From: Bacillota bacterium
Lineage (GTDB): Bacteria > Bacillota_I > Bacilli_A > Izemoplasmatales > Hujiaoplasmataceae
DNA length: 37,040 bases
Assembly: GCA_029559915.1 (NCBI GenBank)
Contig: JAKPZU010000171.1
Coordinates: forward strand, 1-37,040
Direction: 5' to 3'
Numbering within the stretch: the stretch's first letter is position 1; each line of letters begins with the position of its first letter. A program made the translations under genes and the position numbers. The notes beneath the pieces were generated by a model. The model saw only the letters and a list, made by a program, of their open reading frames with translations. It was not told where the DNA came from and ran no database searches. Below, piece after piece: positions 27,649-35,575 of this stretch.

Positions 27649-29960
27649 AAGTTGTAAACAATTTAACTCATTCCATTGATGGAATGGGCATAATGAAGGG
27701 CAGAAAAGCTTTTACTGATGACTTTGCGGAAAAGGATACTTTAATCGTCAAAGTTATGCGTTCACCATATGCATATGCTAAAATTCTCAAGATAAACGAT
27801 TCTGAAGCACGGAAGCTGGAAGGAATCGAAATGGTTTTAACCCATAAAGATTTTAAAAGGATACCTTTCACTAGAGCTGGGCAGGGCTATCCAGAACCTT
27901 CGCCTCATGACAAGTTTGTCTTGGATGAATATGTAAGATATATCGGCGATGAGGTTTTGGCTGTAGTTGGCAGAAGTGACGAAATTTGCGATAAGGCTTT
28001 GTCATTGATCAAGGTAGAATACGAAGTGCTGGAGCCAGTATTAGATTTTGAAACAGCAAAAGATAATCCAATAGTAATTCATCCTGAAAATGAGATTCAT
28101 GAGATGTTTGACATCGGTTTCGAACCCAAAAGAAATATAGCGGCTAGTTATGCGATGGAAATTGGCGACGTAAAAAAGACTTTGAGTGAATGTGAATACG
28201 TTATCAAGGAAACATTCTATACCCAAGCGCAAGCACATGTGATGCTTGAACCGCATACGGTTAATGCCCGTATGGATTATCAAAACAGACTATGCATCTA
28301 TTCTGCGACGCAAACACCTTTTCATGTCCGAAGAATCATCTCGCAAGGGCTGGAAATTCCTCTATCAAAAATAAGGGTCATCAAACCAAGAGTTGGCGGG
28401 GGATTTGGCGGGAAACAGGCAATTCATGGCGAGATGTTGGTAGCCTATGTAACTTATAAAACCAATAAACCAGCGAAAATGATTTATTCAAGGAAAGAAG
28501 TTTTTGAATCTTCATATTCCCGTCATCCAATGCGAATCGAGATGACTTTGGGAGCGGATAAAGATGGGAAATTAAAAGCGATAAATTGCGAAGGCTTATC
28601 AGATACCGGAGCTTACGGCGAACATGCGTTGACAGTTTTCATGGTAACTGGTTCAAAGGTTTTGCCGTTATACAATAAAGTCGATTCAGTTAGATTTGCC
28701 GGCGACATCGTCTATACAAACCATACTCCAGCTGGCGCCTTTAGAGGTTATGGAGCAATTCAAGGCAATTTCGCTTTGGAATCGGCTGTCGATATTCTTT
28801 GTAAAAAGATGAAGATGGACCCAATTCTTTTTAGACAAATCAACATGATGAAAGAAAAAGAAACGTCACCTATTTTTGCAATCATGGGTGAAGGTACTGC
28901 CGGTACTGCCATGATTATGGAAACATGCAAATTGGAAGAATGTATTGAAAAAGGCATGGAATTAATCGGTTGGAAAGATAAGTATCCAAGAATTGAAAGT
29001 AAGGATAAAATAAGATCTGTCGGCATGGCTATAGCGATGCAAGGCAGTGGCATACCTTATATTGATATGGGTAGTGCAACGATTAAGTTAAATGATGACG
29101 GCTTCTATAATTTAATGGTCGGGGCCACAGAGATTGGCCAAGGCAGTGATACGGTTTTAACGCAAATTGCCGCAGAAGAATTGATGACTACGGTTGACAA
29201 GGTGGTAATTTATTCCTCTGATACCGACCTTACACCTTTTGATGTGGGGGCCTACGCTTCAAGTACGACCTATATCTCAGGAAACGCAGTTTGGAAAGCC
29301 GCGAAAGAATTAAAGGAAAAAATGATTGTCGAAGCCGCGAGAATATTGAAAACAAATATAGAAAACATTGATTTTGATGGCAAGACATTCACCAATAGAG
29401 TTAGTGGTGAGAAAATTACCTTGGTTGATTTATCAAATCAGATAACTTACTCTCATGAACAAAAGCAATTACAGGTAACTTCAAGTTATGTAGGACACAA
29501 GTCGCCACCGCCATTTATGGCTGGTTTCGTTGAAATTGAGATTGATAAAGCCACATACGAAATTGATATTCTTCACTATGTCAGCGTCGTCGATTGTGGC
29601 ACAACCATCAATCCGATGCTTGCCAAAGGTCAAGTTGATGGCGCTATCGTCCAAGGTTTAGGTATGGCGCATTTTGAAGAAGTGATTTATGGCGCTAATG
29701 GAAAACTGATTTCCAGTGATTTGTTAAATTACAAGATACCTACAAGACTTGACATCAAGAAATTGACAACAGTTTTCGTCGACAGTTATGAAGAAACCGG
29801 ACCTTTTGGAGCAAAATCAGTTGGAGAAATCGGCATTGATACCCCGCCGGCGGCTTTGGCCAATGCCGTAGCCAACGCCTTGGGTGTTAGAATAACGACT
29901 TTACCGATTACTTCAGAAAAAATCTTTAAGGAAATGAGGAGAATCAATGATGAAAAATAA
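27645..29960 (+). CDS. Xanthine dehydrogenase-like molybdopterin-binding subunit
   Basis: RVGGGFGGKQAIHGE, AGAFRGYGAIQGNFALE, VGATEIGQGSDTVL, GAYASSTTYISGNAV, KSVGEIGIDTPPAALANAVANALG. Confidence 0.95.
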   Translation: MKVVNNLTHSIDGMGIMKGRKAFTDDFAEKDTLIVKVMRSPYAYAKILKINDSEARKLEGIEMVLTHKDFKRIPFTRAGQGYPEPSPHDKFVLDEYVRYIGDEVLAVVGRSDEICDKALSLIKVEYEVLEPVLDFETAKDNPIVIHPENEIHEMFDIGFEPKRNIAASYAMEIGDVKKTLSECEYVIKETFYTQAQAHVMLEPHTVNARMDYQNRLCIYSATQTPFHVRRIISQGLEIPLSKIRVIKPRVGGGFGGKQAIHGEMLVAYVTYKTNKPAKMIYSRKEVFESSYSRHPMRIEMTLGADKDGKLKAINCEGLSDTGAYGEHALTVFMVTGSKVLPLYNKVDSVRFAGDIVYTNHTPAGAFRGYGAIQGNFALESAVDILCKKMKMDPILFRQINMMKEKETSPIFAIMGEGTAGTAMIMETCKLEECIEKGMELIGWKDKYPRIESKDKIRSVGMAIAMQGSGIPYIDMGSATIKLNDDGFYNLMVGATEIGQGSDTVLTQIAAEELMTTVDKVVIYSSDTDLTPFDVGAYASSTTYISGNAVWKAAKELKEKMIVEAARILKTNIENIDFDGKTFTNRVSGEKITLVDLSNQITYSHEQKQLQVTSSYVGHKSPPPFMAGFVEIEIDKATYEIDILHYVSVVDCGTTINPMLAKGQVDGAIVQGLGMAHFEEVIYGANGKLISSDLLNYKIPTRLDIKKLTTVFVDSYEETGPFGAKSVGEIGIDTPPAALANAVANALGVRITTLPITSEKIFKEMRRINDEK

Positions 29961-30588
29961 TCGAATTGAATTAATCTCAAAAATCTTATTTTTTGGGGCT
30001 ATTTGGGGAATTTTAGAAGCTACTCTCGGCTATGCGCTGCATTTATTGCCAGCTCTTATCGCTGGTAGCGTCATGTTTCCGCTGGTAATGTTCATTCTTT
30101 ACCGGGCATATAAGGCAATTGGTTCAAGAGCTGGTGTTTTGTTAGTTGGAGTTGTCGCTATCATAATCAAGGCGACAAACCTCTTCCTACCTTTCTTGTT
30201 TCCGGCAAAAACCATTAATCCGATGGTGGCGATGTTCATCCAGAGTTTATTGGTGTTTTTAGTTTTGCCAATGCTTGACAATGAGAAAGTTACCGTAAAA
30301 ATCTCGAGTTTTGCAATCGGCAGTTTTTCATGGCGAATCCTGATGCTTTCTTATTATGGTCTCAATTATTTATTGACTGGTTTCATGGATTTAAGAATTG
30401 CTAGTCTCGATGCGGCATTCAGCTTTGTTTTGTGGGAAGGCTTGATTTCACTTGCGGTGATTTCAGGTTTATTCTATCTTACGGGTAAGATTCAAAACTT
30501 GGACAAAATCAATACACAAAGGATTCACCCGCTGTTATCAATGGCGATGATAGCCTTAGCACTGGTCTTGACTTTAGTTAAATTTTAG
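29947..30588 (+). CDS. Integral membrane protein of unknown function within the molybdenum hydroxylase operon (possible transporter/ECF S-component-like)
   Basis: 213 aa with about 6 hydrophobic helices; IWGILEATLGYALHLLP, INPMVAMFIQSLL. Overlaps the Mo-subunit gene by 14 nt. Confidence 0.7.
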   Translation: MMKNNRIELISKILFFGAIWGILEATLGYALHLLPALIAGSVMFPLVMFILYRAYKAIGSRAGVLLVGVVAIIIKATNLFLPFLFPAKTINPMVAMFIQSLLVFLVLPMLDNEKVTVKISSFAIGSFSWRILMLSYYGLNYLLTGFMDLRIASLDAAFSFVLWEGLISLAVISGLFYLTGKIQNLDKINTQRIHPLLSMAMIALALVLTLVKF

Positions 30589-30596
30589 GTGATTTG

Positions 30597-31436
30597 ATGG
30601 ATATATTTAAATTGATTATCGACTTCAAACAAAAGAATATGCCAATAATGGCCGTCACCGCTGTTAAAAAAGAGGGTGCCGGTCCTGTTGAGGTTGGTAA
30701 GAAGATGATAGTTCTCGCGGATGGTAGAAGTTATGGAACCGTCGGTGGCGGTGCTATTGAATATTATGCCAAGGCCAAGGCGGTTGAACTTTTAAAGAAT
30801 AAAACTTCTATACTTGAAAACTACATTCTTGATGAAGGAAAAATAATACCAGAAAGCATGACTTTACCTATGGTTTGTGGCGGAATTGTCAGTTTGTTTT
30901 ACGAATATATCGGTCCTAAGGCGACAATCTACATTTTTGGTGCCGGTCATGTCGGTCAAGCTTTGACAAATGTTTTGAAAACGATGAATTATCACGTGAC
31001 TGTCATTGATGAAAGAACTGAAGTTATCGAAAAGTTTATCGGAGCCGATATCTTGGTCAATAAGGGCTTTGTCGATTTTATCGATCAAGACATAATCAAA
31101 GACGGTGATTATATCATTGTCTGTACCCCAAGTCATAAATATGATTATCACGTAATCAATCGCATTCTCGAAAAACAAATCAAACCCAAGTATTTAGGTA
31201 TGTTGTGTTCTCCGGACAAAATTAGAGGTTATTTGACTTCAACATTTGAAAAATTCGGTAAAGATATTGATTTAAGCTTTTTCTACTCGCCAATCGGTCT
31301 TGAACTGGGAGGAATGACTCCTGAAGAAATCGCGATATCAATAGCTGCGGAAATACTGGCACTGACCTATCAAAAAAAAGGTCATAGGCATATGAGGGAG
31401 ACCCTAGATGATAAAGATTGTTACTGGGAAGATTAA
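30597..31436 (+). CDS. xdhC: XdhC/CoxI family Mo-cofactor insertion/maturation protein
   Basis: N-terminal VGKKMIVLADGRSYGTVGGGAIE and C-terminal Rossmann IYIFGAGHVGQAL...GLELGGMTPEEIAISIAAEIL; ATG 30597. Confidence 0.93.
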   Translation: MDIFKLIIDFKQKNMPIMAVTAVKKEGAGPVEVGKKMIVLADGRSYGTVGGGAIEYYAKAKAVELLKNKTSILENYILDEGKIIPESMTLPMVCGGIVSLFYEYIGPKATIYIFGAGHVGQALTNVLKTMNYHVTVIDERTEVIEKFIGADILVNKGFVDFIDQDIIKDGDYIIVCTPSHKYDYHVINRILEKQIKPKYLGMLCSPDKIRGYLTSTFEKFGKDIDLSFFYSPIGLELGGMTPEEIAISIAAEILALTYQKKGHRHMRETLDDKDCYWED

Positions 31437-31875
31437 TTCTCAAAAAAGCACCAGATTATTGGAGTATTACCAAGAACATCCCCAAGGAGATGGGTTTATT
31501 TCCCGTAAAATTATGCAAGGCAATTTGGTTTATGGTTACAACCTTTTACAACTGTCCAATAATAAGTTGATTCCTTTTGTGATCAGGGACATCTATGATG
31601 ACGGCTCTAAAGCCATTATCTGCAAAGTCGGACCTTATCATTTTTATGAGGATGCATTCAATTATGTTGAAGAAATGATTGATGATTTTATAGCTAAAAA
31701 AATCAGTCCGGTCTTTTTGGATGAAATCAGTCTATTGGAATTGAACGATCAGGGATTTCATCAAGTTTTGGTTAAATTGATTGAAAATGACATGGATTTA
31801 TGCTTGGTAGTGAGAGATGATTTGATCAATCAAGTTCTTCATAAGTACCAGATGAAATCAGTAGAGATTATCTAA
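31408..31875 (+). CDS. THEP1-like P-loop NTPase-family protein with altered Walker A
   Basis: IVTGKINSQKSTRLL (Gln where GxxxxGK[ST] has Gly), Walker B-like VFLDEISLLEL, CLVVRDDL; overlaps xdhC by 29 nt. Confidence 0.7.
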   Translation: MIKIVTGKINSQKSTRLLEYYQEHPQGDGFISRKIMQGNLVYGYNLLQLSNNKLIPFVIRDIYDDGSKAIICKVGPYHFYEDAFNYVEEMIDDFIAKKISPVFLDEISLLELNDQGFHQVLVKLIENDMDLCLVVRDDLINQVLHKYQMKSVEII

Positions 31876-31886
31876 GGAGCAAAGCG

Positions 31887-33176
31887 ATGTTCGATAAGGT
31901 TATCCGTAATGGTAAGGTCTTTATCGCCGGTGAGTTTGTTAAAACCAATGTTTATATTGAAAAAGAAGTGATTGCCAAAATCACTCCTGAGGTTTTGTCC
32001 GCAAAAGAAAGTATCGATGTGAACAATGCCTTGGTAATTCCGGCGTTGATCGATCCGCATGTCCACTTTCATCTAGACTTAGGATCGATTCATTCTCGAG
32101 ATGATTTTTATTCCGGGACACTTCAAGCTGTTTATGGCGGAATTACGACAGTGATTGATTTTTTGGATCCCGTCGATAATCCTGTTGACTTGGAAAAGGC
32201 TTATTATAGGCGTTTAGATGAAGCAAAAACATCTGTTTGCGACTATAGTTTTCACGCTACAATCAAGAATCCAAATTGTGATTTGGAAGAGTTTGTGATC
32301 AAGATGAAGAGTTTGGGAATAAATTCCTTAAAGCTCTTTACAACTTATTCCGACTCTAATCGTAGAACCTATGACAATCAAATCATCGAGCTTTTAAAAC
32401 TATCTTCGAAATATGATTTCTTACTTTTGGCACATATTGAAAACGATAACCTGATTGACTTAAATCCAAATTTCAAATATAACTGTCTCTTAAAATCAAG
32501 ACCAACTTTGGCGGAAACGAAAGAAGCATTGAAATTGGCTGCTTTTACCGAAATTAACGGTGGATATTTATATATGGTCCACTTGTCAAGTGGCATTACC
32601 TTGGAAAAACTCAAGAAAGATTTTCCCAGTTTAATCAATAAACGTTTTTTTATCGAGAGTTGTCCGCAATACTTTGCCTTCACCAATGATTTCTTGGAAA
32701 GAGAAGATGGTTATTTATATACTTTGGCTCCTCCTTTAAGAACAAGAAGAGAAAGAACTTTATTGAAAGAAAATTTCAACGATGTTTTTTCTGTCGGTAC
32801 TGATCACTGTGCCTTCAACAAGAAAGATAAAGATAGAAAGTACCTTAAGGATATTCCTCTGGGTATTGGCGGGATTGAAAATTCATTTGATGTTTTATAT
32901 GAGTTTTTCAAGGAAAAAGCAATCGATAAGATGAGTAAGAACATAGCTTCACTTTATCCAAATCTTGTCGGTAGGGGAGAAATCAAAGAAGGAAATCTAG
33001 CTAATTTGTTTATTTACGAACTTTATGATAATTTTATTTCCAAGCACCACGGCAAAACCGACTGTTTCTTATATGACAATTTTAAAAGATCGGGAGAAAC
33101 TGTTCATACCATGAATCGCGGTGAATTCATCATTAAAAATCGTGAGTTTATTAAATCTGTCAGCAAGAAAGTATAG
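31887..33176 (+). CDS. hyuA: Dihydropyrimidinase/hydantoinase family amidohydrolase
   Basis: VIRNGKVF, IPALIDPHVHFHLDLGS, GINSLKLFTTY (carbamylated Lys position), MVHLSSG, SVGTDHCAFN. Confidence 0.9.
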   Translation: MFDKVIRNGKVFIAGEFVKTNVYIEKEVIAKITPEVLSAKESIDVNNALVIPALIDPHVHFHLDLGSIHSRDDFYSGTLQAVYGGITTVIDFLDPVDNPVDLEKAYYRRLDEAKTSVCDYSFHATIKNPNCDLEEFVIKMKSLGINSLKLFTTYSDSNRRTYDNQIIELLKLSSKYDFLLLAHIENDNLIDLNPNFKYNCLLKSRPTLAETKEALKLAAFTEINGGYLYMVHLSSGITLEKLKKDFPSLINKRFFIESCPQYFAFTNDFLEREDGYLYTLAPPLRTRRERTLLKENFNDVFSVGTDHCAFNKKDKDRKYLKDIPLGIGGIENSFDVLYEFFKEKAIDKMSKNIASLYPNLVGRGEIKEGNLANLFIYELYDNFISKHHGKTDCFLYDNFKRSGETVHTMNRGEFIIKNREFIKSVSKKV

Positions 33177-33184
33177 GTGATGTT

Positions 33185-34501
33185 ATGTATGCTTTAATCA
33201 ATGCTCGCTTTTATGATTATAAAAATTATCGGGAGAATGTCTCAATCATTTTTGATGATCATATAAGATTTATCAAGCCAATGAGTGAATACAAAAATGA
33301 TGGATATATTGAAATTGATTGCACAGGAAAGCTTGTTATGCCGGGCTTTGTCAGCGGTCACACTCATTTGTATTCAACTTTTGCCAGAGGCATGATGATT
33401 GAATTCAATCCAAAAGATTTTCTGGATATCTTGAAACAGTTATGGTGGAAGATGGATCATTTTCTTGATTTGGATTTGGTTTATCATTCAGCCTTTATGG
33501 GTGCTCTAGAACAAATGTCTTCGGGCACTACAACGCTTATCGATCATCATGCTTCCGGAACAATAAGTGGTAGTTTGAATTGCATCAAAAAAGCTGTAGT
33601 TGACGAACTTAAGTTAAGAGCGATTTTAGCTTTTGAAACCTCCGATCGTTTCAATGTTTCTTCTGCGATTGAAGAAAATCTGGAGTTCATCGAACATAAT
33701 CAACGAAAGAATGCCAATGGATTATTTGGCATGCACGCATCATTATCTTTAAGTGATGAGACTATGACTAAAATCAGTGCCAAACTCAAGGGAGCCGGAA
33801 TTCATGTTCATGTGGCGGAAAGTTTGCTTGATGAGGAAGATTGTCGGAATAAATATGGAATGAGAGTGGTTGAAAGACTCGAGAGTTTCAATCTCTTGAA
33901 TGAAAAATCGTTGTTGGTTCATTGCACTCACATTGATGAAACTGAGATGGATATCATCAAAAAACATGGGTCAACTATTGCCATCAATATCACTTCAAAT
34001 CTGAATAATGCTGTCGGCATTGCTCAGATAAAGAAATTTCTTGATAAGGGTATCAGGGTCATTAGCGGCAATGACGGGCTATTGCCTTCACAGCCAATAG
34101 AATATTTAAACATCTATTACCTTTCGCATTTATTGGGTAAGTCGCCTACATCTTTCAGCTTAGATGATTTAAAAACCATTATCAACAATACCTATGATTA
34201 TGCAAATAAAATATTGACGACCAATCTCGGTTCCATTAAAGAAGACGCGGAAGCCGATTTGGTCATTGTCGATTTCAATCCTTATACACCTATAACAAAG
34301 GAGAATATTTTCAGCCATGTCTTTTTTGGAGTTTTTCCAAGTTTTAAACCGGAAAAAGTTATTGCCGGAGGCAAGATATTGATTGAAAATTATAAAACCA
34401 AAGAAAATTATCAAGAAAGATTTTCTTTGGCAAAAGAAAAAGCCGATAGATTATGGAAGATAATCGGGAAGGAAGGCAAAAATGTTCGATTTAAGTACTA
34501 G
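33185..34501 (+). CDS. ssnA: SsnA-like putative aminohydrolase
   Basis: VMPGFVSGHTHLYSTFARGM, LVHCTHIDETE, ISGNDGLLPSQPIEYLNIYYLSH, ADLVIVDFNPYTP. Confidence 0.9.
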   Translation: MYALINARFYDYKNYRENVSIIFDDHIRFIKPMSEYKNDGYIEIDCTGKLVMPGFVSGHTHLYSTFARGMMIEFNPKDFLDILKQLWWKMDHFLDLDLVYHSAFMGALEQMSSGTTTLIDHHASGTISGSLNCIKKAVVDELKLRAILAFETSDRFNVSSAIEENLEFIEHNQRKNANGLFGMHASLSLSDETMTKISAKLKGAGIHVHVAESLLDEEDCRNKYGMRVVERLESFNLLNEKSLLVHCTHIDETEMDIIKKHGSTIAINITSNLNNAVGIAQIKKFLDKGIRVISGNDGLLPSQPIEYLNIYYLSHLLGKSPTSFSLDDLKTIINNTYDYANKILTTNLGSIKEDAEADLVIVDFNPYTPITKENIFSHVFFGVFPSFKPEKVIAGGKILIENYKTKENYQERFSLAKEKADRLWKIIGKEGKNVRFKY

Positions 34502-35570
34502 TTTTGATGGCTTAAAATTCAGCAATCCCTTGATGCCTGCAGCAGGACCGCTGAACGGAGATTTGGAAAAACTGGAGTTTTTGGTTTCTCAAGGACTTGG
34601 GGGAATTGTCACCAAGACAATTGCAAGAGCCTTGCCAAATATACCGAAACCATGCATCTATGGCGATAAGACTTTTATCATGAACTCGGAACTGTGGAGC
34701 GAATTGAGTTATGAAGTTTGGGTAAATGAAATTTTACCCAAGTTTCACAAAAGTAAGGATCGGCCTTTAATTATTAGTTTGGGTTATACCAAGGAAGATA
34801 TGGAGTTCTTGGTACCGTTGGTGGAAAAATATGCCGATGCATATGAAATTTCCACTCATTATGTCGGAACTGACTTGACAGTCATTCAAGGGACAGTCAG
34901 GGCAATCAGAAAACATACAAAAAAACCGATATATATGAAGATTAGTCCGCATTTACCTGATCCTGAAGGCTTTGCCAAAGCAATCAAGGAAGCGGGAGCA
35001 AATGGTGTGGTTGCCATTAATTCATTGGGTCCGACCATGAAAATCGATTTAAAAGAAAAAAGCATCATTTATGGCAATGAAAAGGGTTTTGTCTGGACTT
35101 CTGGTCCGGCCATTAAACCTGTAGCTTTGGCCACAGTTTATAAAATCAAGCAAGCTGAACCATCATTGACCGTGATTGGCGTCGGTGGAATCAAAAACGC
35201 TGAGGATGTTTTAGAATTTTTATTAGCTGGTGCTAGTGCTGTACAAATGCTTTCAGCGGCTTTGCTTTATGGTAAGGACCTATATAAAAAAATCATAGCT
35301 GATTTACCAAAAACTTTGGAAAAGTATGGATTTACCTCAATTGAAGAAGTTATTAATCATGGTTTGAAAAAAGAAGTTGTCTATAAACAGTCATTGCCTG
35401 TTTTAGATCGGGACAAATGCATCGATTGCATGTTGTGCGAAAAGATTTGTCCATATTTTGCAATTTCCTATCCTGGTGTAATAACTTTTAATCCTGATAA
35501 ATGTTTTGAATGTGGTCTTTGTATCGCCAAATGTCCAACCGGTGCTATCAGTTATTCTTTGAAGAGGTGA
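34482..35570 (+). CDS. PreA/dihydroorotate-dehydrogenase-like flavoprotein with C-terminal 2x[4Fe-4S] ferredoxin domain
   Basis: FDGLKFSNPLMPAAGP, YMKISPHLPDPEGF, GVGGIKNAEDVLEFLLAGASAVQM; CIDCMLCEKICP and CFECGLCIAKCP. EISTHYVG replaces the ELNxSCPH-type catalytic loop. Confidence 0.9.
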   Translation: MFDLSTSFDGLKFSNPLMPAAGPLNGDLEKLEFLVSQGLGGIVTKTIARALPNIPKPCIYGDKTFIMNSELWSELSYEVWVNEILPKFHKSKDRPLIISLGYTKEDMEFLVPLVEKYADAYEISTHYVGTDLTVIQGTVRAIRKHTKKPIYMKISPHLPDPEGFAKAIKEAGANGVVAINSLGPTMKIDLKEKSIIYGNEKGFVWTSGPAIKPVALATVYKIKQAEPSLTVIGVGGIKNAEDVLEFLLAGASAVQMLSAALLYGKDLYKKIIADLPKTLEKYGFTSIEEVINHGLKKEVVYKQSLPVLDRDKCIDCMLCEKICPYFAISYPGVITFNPDKCFECGLCIAKCPTGAISYSLKR

Positions 35571-35575
35571 TTGCT

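Noticed and set aside
28041-31178. Antisense ORFs within xdh and xdhC (28041-28283, 28760-29053, 30864-31178)
   Set aside because: Shadow ORFs opposite strongly supported enzymes.
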